DNA from: Dryobates pubescens
Lineage: Eukaryota; Chordata; Aves; Piciformes; Picidae
Direction of reading: 5' to 3'
DNA: 64,000 nt
Assembly (NCBI RefSeq): GCF_014839835.1
Contig: NC_071642.1
Location: 8,678,955 to 8,742,954, forward strand
In this document: positions 44,801 through 58,000 of the stretch, piece by piece
Layout: each line of letters starts with the position of its first letter
How positions within the stretch are numbered: the stretch's first letter is position 1
The notes under the pieces: generated by a model
Told to the model about the DNA's origin: nothing
Database searches by the model: none
What the model saw: only the letters and a program-made list of their open reading frames with translations
Made by a program: the position numbers and the translations under genes

Positions 44801-45379
44801 CAGGACTTGGCAGCAGGACTGAGGAGGTGCCTTTGTCCCCTGTCTCTGCCTTGCCCACCCTAGACGTATGAGGCTGTGGTGTTTGCTCAGCACAGACAGG
44901 TGTGGGAGGGAAGTGCTCCCAGGGCTCTAATCCTCACTGCATCAAGCTGCTGGACTGCTTTGTGGTGGTTCCACTGTCCAAAGTCCCTCTTGTCATTTTC
45001 ACCAGAGATCCCCCTGCTGCTTTCCTGCTCTTTCCTCACGCTGTTTTCTTTTGCTAAGAATTCTTTCCAGACAAATGTAACCCTGAGCAATGCAGGAGAG
45101 TCTGAAAGGCTGGCTCAGGAGACTTGCCTCCCCTGTCAGAAACTTGACCTGGTCCCCACATGCTTGATGCAGCCCTGAAGCTGCTCAGCTAAGCAGCAGG
45201 CAGTACTGGGAGCTGCACAGCCTGAGAGGGAGGATTCCAGAAGGAAGACAAAGAGCCTTTGCTCTTGGGTTCTCTGCTTCAGCTCTTGCTGCCATGGGGT
45301 CTGCTCTGACTGGAAATGCTGTTCCCTTTGAGCTGTCCTGCACAGGCTTGGGGCTTCGTCTGCAGCCACTGCTAATCAT

Positions 45380-45555
45380 CATCCCCAGGACTTTCTTTGC
45401 TGGGCAGTTTCCAGCTGCTCTGCACCCAGCCTGGAGCCTCCATGGAGGAGTTGTGACCCAAGTGCAGAACCCAGCCCTTGGCCTTGTTAAACTCGTCCCA
45501 CTGGCCTCAGTCCATGGGTCCAGCCTGGCCAGGTCCCTCTGTAGAGCTGCTGCGC
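45380..45555 (-). mobile_element. Old CR1 LINE fragment
   Basis: Diverged reverse CR1 piece (AGCCTGGAGCCTCC... CCAGCCTGGCCAGGTCCCTC), similar to part of 55.38-55.70 kb. Confidence 0.65.
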
Positions 45556-45559
45556 TGTG

Positions 45560-46093
45560 TGTTTAGCGTGCTTGGTGCGTGAATGAGCTGCTTAAAACCG
45601 GGCTCCAGCCAGCGTGAGATTTAGCCACGAGGTGGCATGCTCTGAGCTCTTTTTGCTGAGGGGAAAAAATACAACTTAGCCATCCTTAATAACCACAATA
45701 ATAATTAAGGGAGGGGGAAGCCTCAAACCCTCCCTGTGTTTTCTGAAATCCATGACAAAGAAAGGTTTGTCAGGAGGCTTCTCCTTCTCTTGCCAGACCC
45801 CGGTGCTGCTCTCAGAGAGCTGCGAGGGAGAGCGAGGGTCAAGTCCCTTTAAAAAAAAAAAAAGTGAAATACAGTATTGTGCATCTTGAAATCTGAAACC
45901 AAGAAACAGAGCTGCAAGGGAAACAAGGGGGAAAGCCTTGCAATTGCTGAGGACAGCTCTGGCAAGTGGAGCTTTAAGGAATAAAATCTCCCTGCGTGCG
46001 TTGAAAGGTCATTGAATGGCTGTGGTGGATAAACCTGCGAAATAAAGGAACCTCGGAAGAAGACATTTCTTTTTCTCCTCCTCTCGGGATATA
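45560..46093 (+). promoter_or_regulatory. Presumed promoter and 5' UTR of ANTXR1
   Basis: Sequence just before the ANTXR1 ATG. No clear TATA box at a usual distance and no obvious CpG island; the transcription start cannot be fixed from the sequence. An A-run lies at 45850-45862. Confidence 0.35.
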
Positions 46094-49000
46094 ATGGCCA
46101 TTGGAAAGCAAAGCATCTTCAGATCTGCCTTCAAGTGGCTCTTCCTGGTGACTTTGGTGCTAGGCTGTGATGGACAAGGTGGCAAAAGAGAGAGCGGAGG
46201 TCCTGCCTGCTACGGAGGCTTTGATCTCTATTTCATTCTGGACAAGTAAGTCGCTTCTGCTCTCTTCTCTTTCAAAGAAGTCTTTCTCTGGGCATGAACT
46301 GAAGTGGCAAAGACTAATACCCAGGAGGGTTTTGTTGAATTTTGGGGTTGTAGGAGTCCCTGTGTCCCCGAGGGACCTGTGGAACTCCTTTGTTGTCCTG
46401 GTGGTGACTTCTTCGCTGGGTCTGGTATACGGACCCATTGTGCTCTGTAAATTCAAGTGTTAGCAATTTTGCTTGCAGCTGATGTAGAAGCCTCATTGTT
46501 CTCTTGCCCTTGACCCTGTGTGGCTAAGATAAGCAGCACCCTGGTCACCTCTGCTTCCACTATGAAGCATAAAGGTCAAGGCATTCATGAAACAGGGATT
46601 GGGGAGTTATTATTGCAGGCATTAACTCTGTGGCAGAAGACACGGAGGAAATGTTTGCATGGCTGGAGGTCTGCTTCTGTACTGCTTGCCCCTTGGCTCT
46701 GAACATTCTAGAGCAGCAACTTGCAGGTAAAGATCCAGCTCTGAGAGGTGGCTACTCCCTTTGCAAGGCTCTGGTTTGTGTTATTTTGATGGAAAAGAGC
46801 TAGGATGCCTTATTTTTCTCTGCACTGAGTCACATTTCCTTTGTGTCCTGCTAATCAAATGCATATTTTGACTGCTTCACTGTTTATACTGCAGATGGCT
46901 TCCTACCTCACTGCCCTCATCACTAATTGTGAGAGTGTCATCTTCTTGGCACTGCCAAGTCTGTCCTTTTCTGAGCCTTCAGGTCAGAGATGGAGCAGTG
47001 TGAAAGAGATGTTGTGCTGAGCTTTGGAAAACTTCACGCCGAAGCAATCCAACAATTTACAAAAACACACCCAAAAACAAAAGGGGGAGGGGGGGGGGGG
47101 GGGAAAGGTCCTATCTCAAAGGATTCTTCTGAGTTTCTTGATTAAGAACAGTCACTTTGAACCAAGGGTTTGGAAATAGTGGAGAGCGTGCAGGCCAGCG
47201 CCATGGCGCTGACATTATTAACCATCAGTTTCGGCGACAGGAAAGTATTTGCAGGCTGCCAGAAGCGCTGCCCGACCAAGCTGTCGGAGTGAGCCGCCGG
47301 GAGAGCTTTGCAGCAGCTCCACATTCCAGCACTGGAAATGCCTTGGGATTACATAAGGCTTTCTTACAAAATACTGGGTATAAAATGCAGGACTGAGCCT
47401 GAGATGGTTGTAGTGTGCCAGTTGCCCTGATGCTGCAGGGGGAAAGGGTCTGGTTTTGCTGTCTAATGCATTGTGTTGCTCTGGCTGCTCACTCGGTAGT
47501 TGGGATACTTTTATTGCTTACATATGAAAAAACAAAACCCACAACACACAAAGCCAGAAGGGTTTCTACTGCCAACAGCCTTTCCAGACTGCACTTCCCT
47601 GAAAGCTGAGGCAGAACTGAAGGTTTTCTCCCATCTGATGGATGTGCTCTACTATATGTCAGAGCTAATGTACTTTCAGCAGGCATTTATTTTGGGTTCT
47701 GTGCTGTCCTCTCACTTAAGTCATGACTTTCTAGGGCTTGCTCAAATTTGGGTGGAAATCTGAAGCCTGGCACAGACTTTGAAGTAGGCAGGGTTGCCTC
47801 AGTGTTCGTAGCAAGGTGTCCAACAAAAGAACCCAGCTGCAGGGTTTCTATTTCTGGGGGTTTTCTGGTGTGGAAATGAGCAGTGGCTGATGGAAAACTG
47901 TCCTTGGTCTCCAGTGGAATTTGGAGGAGAGTTTTGGTGTTTCAGCTGCTAATATGTACAATATGCCATGGGCCTGGCTGCTGAGAGGCTTACCGTGGTG
48001 GAGCAGTTTATGCCAAGTCCTTTGTCTTCAAAACTTTCTTTTATTCCTCAGGTGCTAAGATGAGGGTCTGAAAAACCCTTGAGTTTCCTTTATTTGGGTT
48101 TTTCTACCTTCCAGCTGTCTAAGGAATCACAGAGTGTTAAGAGGTTGGAAAAGACCTGCAGGGATCGTCGAGTCCACCCCCCCCTGCCAAAAGCAGGAAT
48201 GCTCTGCTGAATGCAGAGAGAGGTGATGCCTGTAGAGGCCTTTGGGCAAACTATGATTCAGAGCTCACTGGTTTTCTTTTAAATAGCTCCAAAGATGGTT
48301 AAAAATTACTAAAAGTGACAAACTAGGGGGGGAAAAAAAGAACACTGAAACAGAAGAGATTTAGATTCTGAAAGATGAAATGTTCATTTCAGTGGTGGAA
48401 GAAAGCCACGGAACTATTAAGCAACCTCCTTTGTGGGATCAAAGAGGTAATACAAAAACAATAAACACAGCCCTGGAAGTCACCAGTGCCAGAGCCCTCT
48501 GCTGACCCTTTTGCCTCAGTGCCTGCTTGGATTTATTGATTTCTCGCGTCCATTTAGCATCCTGTGTGTGCTGCTCGTGGGACACGTTCCAGCTGCTGCA
48601 CAATCTGAGTCCTTGTCACAGCTCTTGGAGCCATAACTCTTGGCCACAATAAGCCCCTTCAGAGTGAAGATGCATCCCACTGAAGGGGCTTGTGTTGCTG
48701 GAGCATGATGCTCCAGCTCTCTGCAACACTCTCCTCAGGAGACTCCTGCACACGAGCTGGGTGAACTGTTGGAAGGAAACCAAGTTTCCTCTGGCTGTGA
48801 TGTGACTCCCTGCAGATGCCATGCTCAGAGGACCTGAAGTAAATCTCCCATTTCTCATGGTCATGAAGCAGAAGGAAATCCATTATTCAGCCAGTCAGAA
48901 ATAATCCTGATCTGTTGTACAGCCCTGATCTGCACATACCGAACAGAACCAAAGCTTGACTGACCCCAATACACTTGCTGGCTTACAGCAGCATCCTTAA

Positions 49001-52000
49001 TCCCTGTGCATCCATTTGCATGTCTTCTGTTACCCCCAAGAGCTCCTGCAAAGCTTAGGCAGCAACTGAGAAGTCCTCTCATGCTGTGACCATCAGACCT
49101 CAGGCTAGCAGAGTTAGGTTCCAGAAGTGATGCAAAGACAGCCCAGGGGTCTGTGGTTGGACTTGAGCAAACTCCTGGCCAAGCCAGACTGCAGTTGTCA
49201 CGCTGCTGGTGGTGCAGTGCTCCAGCTCTGAAGGAAGCTGTGGTTTGAGGCCTCTTGAGAATCCTTTGCATGCAGCAGACTTAAGAGGGCAAAAATGGTA
49301 TTGCACACACAAACACCAAACCTCAAATGCAGAGCTGCTTGACAGCAGGTTCATTGCAGGGATTGTCTTCGCGTGAATTAAGACCAGACTGATTCATTTG
49401 TCTTGTGTCTTGACTGCAGAAATACCCCAAAAGGTGGAGTGGGCCACAGCTGGAGCTGTGTGCTGCAGAGAGTACAGCTGTGTGCTGTCTGCAGGGTCTG
49501 AGCAGGGTGCTGAGCAGCTCAAACTGGAGGTCATACCAAGATGAACATGTTGTGGAAAGTAGAGCTGCCTTGTCCTGGGAGAATTGTTGGGAGAGCTGGT
49601 GCTAGATAGCATGTCACAGAGTCACTGATTGCATTGGGCTGGGAGGGACTCTCCAAGGGCATCTTGTCCAACCCCCTGCACTCAGCAAGGACACCTCCAG
49701 CTAGATCAGGCTGCCCAGGGACACATCCCATCTCATCCTGAATGTCTCCAGGGATGGAACCTCAACCACATCCCTGGGCAGACTGTTCCAGTATTTCACC
49801 ACCCCACTGTGCAGAATTTCCTCCTCATGTCCAACCTAAATCTGCCCTGCTCCAGTTTCAAACCATTGCCTTTTGTCCTGGCACTACAAATCCTTCTCAA
49901 CAGTCCCTCCTCAGCCTTCCTCTAGGGCCCCTCCAGTTATTGAAATGCAGCTCTAAGGTCTCCCTGGAGCCTTCTCTTCTCCAGGCTGAGCAGCCCAAAT
50001 TCTTTCAGCCTGGCTTCACAGCAGAAGTGCTGCAGCCCTCTGATCATCTCCATGGCTCTCCTCTGGACCCGCTCCAGCAGGTCCTGCTGTGTTACTCTGG
50101 TGCTGAGGGGTTTCATGGATTGAGGCTGCCACAGACTGAATGGTAGCGAAATATGGCAGAAAGTGGTGCCAGAGAATTTACAGCCTGCAAGTGAGGTAAG
50201 ATGTGAGGCCTTCACAAGGAGTAGGAATATGGAGACAGTGAGATGTTGATAAAAGGCCAGACATTTGGGGTTTGCTGATGTTTGCCAGTTGTTCTAAAAA
50301 TATCAACATGTGACTGATTAATGGAGCCCATGGACCCTGTGCCCATGGAGAGTAGCCAGGCAGAGAGGAACCTGGGGGTACTGGAGGACAGCATCTGAAC
50401 ATGAGCCAGCAGTGTGCCCAGGTGGCCAAGAAGGCCAATGGCATCCTGGCCTGGATCATGAGTAGTGTGGCCAGCAGGAGCAGGGAAGTCATTCTGCCCT
50501 GTGCTCAGCACTGCTGAGGCCACACCTTGAGTCCTGTGTCCAGTTCTGGGCTCCTCAGCTTAAGAAAGATGTTGAGATGCTGGAAGGTGTCCAGCAAAGG
50601 GCAACAAGGCTGGAGAGGGGTCTGGAGCACAAGGCTGGGGAGGGGTCTGGAGCACAGCCCTGTGAGGAGAGGCTGAGGGAGCTGGGGTTGCTTAGCCTGG
50701 GGAAGAGGAGGCTCAGGGGAGACCTTCTTGCTCTCTCCAACTCCCTGAAGGGAGGTTGTAGCCAGGTGGGGGTTGGTCTCTTCTCCCAGGCAAGCAGTGA
50801 CAGGAGGAGAGGACAGTCTCAAGCTGTGCCAGGGAAGGTTTAGGTTGGATGTGAGGAAGAAATTCTTCCCAGAAAGAGAGATTGGCCATTGGAATGAGCT
50901 GCCTGGGGAGGTGGTGGAGTCCCCATCCCTGGAAGTGTTTAAAACAAGACTGGATGAGGCACTTGCTGCCATGGCTTAGCTGATTGGATGGCGTTGGGGG
51001 ATAGGTTGGACTTGATGGTCTCAGAGGTCCTGTCCAACCTGGTTCATTCTGCCATTCTGTAACCTTTTGCTGTCCTCTCTAGCTGTCAGAGGGGCTGCTT
51101 GCTGTGCTCCTGCCTGTGGTGTGCAAAGAAGCATTTTCTACCCATGTGCAGAAAGCAGGCAAGGAGCTGCACATGTGTGAAAGTAAACTTGGCACTAAAA
51201 GATCCCTGGCAAAAGGAGGCAAGTGATCCAAGCTGCTTCCTGTGATCCAAGCTGCTTCCTGTGGTTACTCAGCCAGCTGATCCATTGTTAACCAGTTGTA
51301 TGGAAGCAAGCCTCCTGCCCTAGAGGCTCGTGGTTGTGTCTGTGAACCCAGCTTTAGGAGCTGCAGTTACCATGTGGGACTAAGTCCAGATTTGCACTCA
51401 GGAGTGTGGGATAATAAAGGGGCCACAGTGGGGTGGAAAGCAGACAGGGAGACTGACCTCCAGGAATCACTTCTGGTAGCAGTGACTCTTCCCCTGGGGA
51501 GCGTGAGCCCTCCAGCAGAACCAACCACTGGACCTCTGCAGAGCTGAGCAATATCCTAGCTGCTCTGATGCACAGAAATACCACCCCTGCTAAAGCTGGC
51601 TGCACAAATGGATTCAGAATCATCTCTGATCTTCATTGACCTTCAGTGATTCTTTGACTGCTTTTCTGGAATCCCAGGCCTGAGCCCAGAGCAGTGGATG
51701 CCTTTTGCTGGGATTGCAGAGGACTGCAAGTGTCTGGAGGCACAGTTTTTCATTGTTTTAGCAGGAGGGTCGAGGGATGTGGGTGAAGTAGGGTGAAGAG
51801 GGATGTGAGGAGGGTAGGGTAGAGAGATTTGTGCATTCTTGTGCCTTTTTGTTGGCTGCCTGAGGGAATGGCAGTAACCCCTGCAGGCAGTGATTGCACA
51901 GAGCTCACTTAACACGTGAGACCCTTGCCCAAGGTGAAGCCAAGGTTAACTGTTCCTTGGTAAGAGGCTTGGATGCTGCCTCACATCCAGGACTAGGTGT

Positions 52001-55000
52001 GTGCCTGCAGCACTCTGCTCTTTACTGCTTGAGGTAAATTCAGTCCGAGGTAAATTCAGTCCATGGTTACTTGGTTATCAGCTGTGGCTTTGTGTCCCCT
52101 GCCAGTCAGGAAGAGAATGTTCTTGGGCTGCAACTGGGCTTAAAGGCTTATCCTGTTCTGAACTGGACAGAGCTTCACTAAACAGAGCTTCACTGAACAG
52201 AGCTTGGCCTCCTCCATTTGACTCCCACCCCTCAGGTATTGATAGACATTGATCAGATCCCTCTCAGCCTTCTCTTCTCTAGACTAAACAGCCCCAGGGC
52301 TCTCAGTCTCTCTTCACAGGGCAGATGCTCAAGTCCCCAAATCATCCTCGTGGCTCTCCCTTGGACTCTCTCCAGCAGGTCTCTGTCTCTCTGGAACGGG
52401 GGAGCCCAGAACTGGACCCAGGATTGCAGCTGTGGTCTCAGCAGGGCAGAGCAGAGGTGTTTTCACTCCTGAAGTATTTGGAAAGACAAAAGACACTTTT
52501 TGGATCATTTGTGTTGTTTTTAAATAGAGCACCAGAACAAGAGGACACAGTCTCAAGCTGTGCCAGGGGAGGTTTAGGCTGGATGTTAGGATCAAGTTCT
52601 TCATAGAAAGAGAGATTGGCCATTGGAATGTGCTGCCCAGGGAGGTGGTGCAGTCACCATCACTGGGGGTGTTCAGGAAGAGACTGGATGGGGTGCTTGG
52701 TGCCATGGTGTAGCTGATTAGGTGGTGTTGGATGATAGGAGGATCTCGAAGGCCTTTTCCAACCTGGTCTATTCTATTCTATTCTATTCTATTCTATTCT
52801 ATTCTATTCTATTCTAAAGAGCTCAGTCAAAATATGCTTCAAAATGTCTGGGGTCAATGCCACTTCTGAGACTTGCTGAAGTTAGTCAAAAGCTGTGGAA
52901 GGTTAAGGAGAATTTGCATCACCATCAGTCTCTGAATCTGGTGTCTTTATGTCCTTCTGTCAGCTGCAGTGCACCTAACTAGTGTGAAGCCTTTGTGGGC
53001 TTGGGTCTCTTTCCTTCTCATTTGTGAGTTAAGTAAGCTCCTGGATATCCTGAGAAGGTGCAGTGGCAGAAAGGGGATGGAGGCAAGAGAGACAAATCAA
53101 ATTGCAAGAAGGTTTGAGCTGCTGCAGCTGTGGGTCATGGTGCCTCTTGTAAGAGTGAGGTGGAGAAAAGCAGCTGCTGGAAGGCTGCAGGGGTTAGCCT
53201 GTGTGTGGCTCTCCAGCTCAGGAACCACAGAGCCCTGTGGAGTGTCTCTCCCACCCGTGCATTTCCTTACGATGCACAAGATGCCAGCACAGCTGACCAC
53301 AGAATGTATCTTCCTCTTGTTAAAGGCATAATGGTTTACTTAGCCTTAATTTCCAGTTATTGGGCTCCTCTCCAGCAAGAGAATTTGTCATCCTCAGGAT
53401 TAGCCTCTTCTTAAACTGCAAGCAAGTTTATGGCACCAACCACCCAGCTGCAGTGTTGGCTCACTGATCATCTTGTTTCTCTTTGGGACTATGAAGTGAT
53501 AATGATGCTAAATGTGGCTTTTATTGTCTTACAGGGAGGTTGTAGGAATCCTTGTCCTGATCTGAGTTCTTGGCCTGCCTTAGGAGAGGCCTTACAAGGG
53601 ACAAGTGTCCTTTACTGCAGGGCTTTGCTGCAGGGCTAACACAGCTGAGAGCTGTGGAGGGGAACACTGTAAGTGGGTCTCCTAAACTGCCCGTTGACTG
53701 CAAAAGGGTTTTGTCCATCTTTTACCAGGTGAAGGTTGTAAGAAGGCTGCAGAGTGCTTCAGGAGATGTCTTTTGTGTATTGCAGTGCTTTTTGCCAAAT
53801 GCAGACCTGGGCATTTGCAGCCATGAACACTTGGGCTTGACTGGATGAAGAAATCAACTGCAGGCTGTCTAGGCAGAGATGGAAAACCTGCTGAGCAAGG
53901 AACAATCACAGAACCACAGAATGGAAGGGATTGGAAGGGACCTCCAGAGATCATCCAGTCCAACCCCCTGCCAGAGTAGGGACACCCAAGGCAGGTCACA
54001 CAGGAACACATCCAGATGGGTCTTGAAAGTCTCCACAGAAGGAGACTCCACAACCTCTCTGGGCAGCTTGCTCCAGGGCTCCAGCACCCTCACAACAAAG
54101 AAGTTACTCCTCATGTTGTGGTGGAACCTCCTGGGTTCCAGCTTGTACCTGCTGATCTTTGTCCTACCACTGAGACTCCTGAAGGTGTCCAGAGAGGGGC
54201 AACAAAGCTGGGGAGAGGCCTGGAGCACAGCCCTATGAGGTGAGGCTGAGGGAGCTGGGGTTGTTTAGCCTGGAGAAGAGGAGGCTCAGGGGAGACCTCA
54301 TTGCTCTCTACAACTCCCTGAAGGGAGGTTGTAGCCAGGTGGGGGTTGGTCTCTTCTCCCAGGCAACCAGCACCAGAACAAGAGGACACAGTCTCAAGCT
54401 GTGCCAGGGGAGGTTTAGGCTGAAGGTGAGGAGAAAGTTCTTCCCAGGAAGAGGAATTGACCACTGGGATGTGCTGCCCAGGGAGGTGGCAGAGTCCCCA
54501 TCCCTGGAGGTGTTCAAGCAGGGATTGGATGTGGCACTTGGTGCCATGGTTTAGTCATGAGGTGTTGGGTGACAGCTTGGACTCGATGATCTTTGAGGTC
54601 TCTTCCAACCTTGGTGATTCTATGATTAGGCACCACCAGGAAGAGCTATATATGGGTAGCAAGTGTGACCCTTGCTTTTGCTGCTCTTTTAGAGCTTGCT
54701 CTGTAGAGATGAAAATAAATGGATTGTAGAGTGCTCCAGCTGCCCCACTGCAGTGCCTGTGGAGATGAAAGCAGAAACCTTCCTCTGTAGGACTGCAAAG
54801 GGATGGGTTTGTGACTGTAGCCATGGGAAGATTCTTTTAAATATGTTTAATATTCTGCTGGTCTTGAACTTCAGGTTGTTCCTTTTGTGTGCTAATAGAT
54901 CATAGAATCACAGAATTTCCTTGGCTGGAAAAGCCTCTGAGAGCATCCAGCCCAACCAGCAACCCAACCCCACCACGGACACTAACCATGGCCCCAAGTG

Positions 55001-58000
55001 CCATGGCCATAGGGTTCTTGAACACCTCCAGGGATGGGGACTCCACCACCTCCCTGGGCAGCCTCTGCCAGTCCCTGACCACTCCTGCAGCAAAGACATT
55101 TTTCCTCATCTCCAGCCTAACCCTCCCCTGGCACAGTTTCAGGCCAGTTTCTCTCATTCTATCACCTGAGACTGGGGGAAAAGAAACCAACCCCCACCTG
55201 GCTCCAACCTCTTGTCAGGGAGTTGCAGAGAGCCAGAAGGTCTCCCCTCAGCCTTCTCTTCTCCAGGCTCAACACCTCCAGCTCCCTCAGCTGCTCCTCC
55301 CCAGCCCTGTTCTCCAGACCCTCTCCCAGCTCTGTTGCCCTTCTCTGGCCCTGCTGTAGCCCTCAAAGTCCTTCTGGGAGTGAGTGGCCCAAAACGGACC
55401 CCAGCATTTGAGGTGTGGCCTCCCCAGTGCCCAGCCCAGGGGCACAATCCCTGCCCTGCTGCTGCTGCCCACACCATTGCTGGTCCAGGCCAGGCTGCTG
55501 GTGGTCTTCTTGCCCACCTGGGCACTCCCTGGCTCATCTCCAGCTGCTGGCACCCAGCACCCCCAGGGCCTTTCCCACCAGGCAGTTTCCAGCCACTCTG
55601 CCCCAGCCTGGAGCCTTCCTGGGGTTGTTGTGACCCAAGGCTGTTAAACCTCATACAGCTGACCCTGGCCCAGCCAGCCTGGCCAGATCCCTTTGCAGAG
55701 CCTTCCAACCCTCCAGCAGATCAACTCTGCCATCCAGTTTAGTGGGGGAAAAAAACATCCAGTTTCATGGAAAAAATGCTGTAGCTTCAGATGCTTGGAG
55801 TTTTGTTCCAGAAGGCAGAGATGGGACTGTTGGTGGAGAACAGAGTGGGGATGATGAAGGGCAGGAGGTGCAGCCATACTCGTGTGAAGCATTAGCAAGC
55901 ACTGCTTGCCTGCCAGCCCTGCCCTGACCATTTGAGAGCTGCAAAGGCAAACAACCAGGAGTGCTGTTGGCTCAGGGACTGGCACAGCACTGGATGGATC
56001 TGTTGCTTTTTAAGGTTTATTCTGGCAGAGGCTCTTCTCAAAAAGCTTCTGACTTCTCCCAGCCATGGCAAGTGACAGCAGCTTCAGCTGGTGACCTACA
56101 TTCCTTGTGTGCTCTGTGGCTGCAGCTGCTTCCCAGCTACCTGCTGCAGTAGTCACTGGAAGTGATGAGCAAATAAATAACCCCCAATGAACCCCCCCTC
56201 AGCCCCAGGCAGCAGTGCAGGTCAGGTGAGGTTCTTTAATTGATGGGGAAAATAGTCTGACCATAGCACAACTGACACTTGCTGCAGTGGAGATTAATCA
56301 CTGCCTGGTTGACCCCTGCCAGCAGTGAGAATTATGGAATGGTCTGGTTTGGAGGAGACCTCCAAAGGGCATCCAGTCCAACCCCCTCTGCAGTCAGCAG
56401 AGACAATCTCAACTAGAGAAGGTTGCCCAGAGACCTGTCAAGTCTGATCTTGAATAGCTCCAGGGATGGGGCCTCAGCCACCTCCTTGGACAACCTGTTC
56501 CAGTGTTCCAGCACCCTCATGGTAAAGAAGGGAAGCTTAAGCCCATAATCAATGGAGAAGCAGTTTGCCAGCTGGCTGCTGAAGCTCTGCCACTGCTCTT
56601 GCTGTAATGGGAAATCAAATGCCCCTGAGGAGAGGCTAAATGCCACTGTGTCAAGTGGTGTTTGAGCCAGGTTTGAATCCAGGTTTTTGTTAATTAGGGG
56701 GGAAATGGCCTTGCAAAAGAGAGCCTGTCAGAGAGAGACTAAGCATGAGCAGGGTGTCACAGCAGTGACTGGAAGGGAGGCTGTAGATGTCTCCTCCCTG
56801 GAGGTGCTGAAGGCCAGGCTGGATGAGGCCTGGAGCAGCCTGGGCTGGTGAGAGGTGTCCCTGCCCATGGCAGGGGGTTGGAACTGGATGAGCTTTGAGG
56901 TCCCTTCCAACCCAACCCATTCTGTGACGCTGGGGCAGCGTCCTGTTGGAAGCAGAAGCAAGCCAAAGCTTCCCTCTTGGCAGAGACTGAGAGCTAAGTT
57001 CTCCCTCAACAAGAGCTGCAGTCTGGTCATTTAACCTCATGGTTAGGGGAAGGTTGGTTAGGGTGTGCTTGTGAAAGGGTCCTGAGTTCCTGACTGCCAC
57101 CAGATGGTTCAGGCAAGATGTGAAACTTCCATGAGGTGTGGGTTACTTAGGGGTGCATGTGTGGTCTAAAGCAGCATGCATGGCCCTGGAGGAGGTAGGG
57201 ACTGGTTTATGGTCAACAAAGCCTGGGCTTCCTCTGTCTCCTGGAGGCTGATGCATTTATTTTATCCCCCACAATTTAAAGACAATAAATGCCTAACTTC
57301 AAGCCACTTCTCAGAAATCATTTGAGCCATTTGGCACTGTTGGGCCCTGCAGGGCTTTTGCATTCAATGGCTCAGAGTTACCCCATAGACCCAAGAGGAA
57401 TTTGCACCTAGGGCTGAGTATTTTGTGTCTGCTCTGTCAGTTTGCAGTTTGGATGCAGCAGGGGTTAATTTTCCTGTTTGAGAGCAAGTCCTGATGTACA
57501 GAATCACAGACTCAGAATCACAGAATAGGTCTGCTTGGAACAGACCTCCAAGCTCATCCAGTCCAACCCTCCACCCAGGGTCACCACTAAACCATGTCCC
57601 TAAGAACCAGCTCCACACTGCTGGAACACCCTCAGGGATGGTGACTCAAGTACTGCCCTGGGCAGAGCATTCCAATGTTTGAGAACCCTTTCAGTGAAGA
57701 AATATTTCCTAACATCCATCCTGAACCTCCCCTGGTGCAGCTTGGAGCCATTTACTATGGTCCTGTCACCTGCTATCAAAGAGCAGAGGCCAACCCCCAC
57801 CCAGCTCCAGCTGTAGAGATCAATGAGGTCTCCCCTCAGCCTCCTCTTCACAGCTCACCTATTATCTATTACCAAACACCAATCTTCCCACTCTGTCTGC
57901 TTTGCTTTGCTGTTGGTGTTTCTTTGCTCTGCTCTGATACACATTTCCTGGAGCACAAGTAATGATTTCAGGGCCTGATGATGATGATGATGAAACAGAG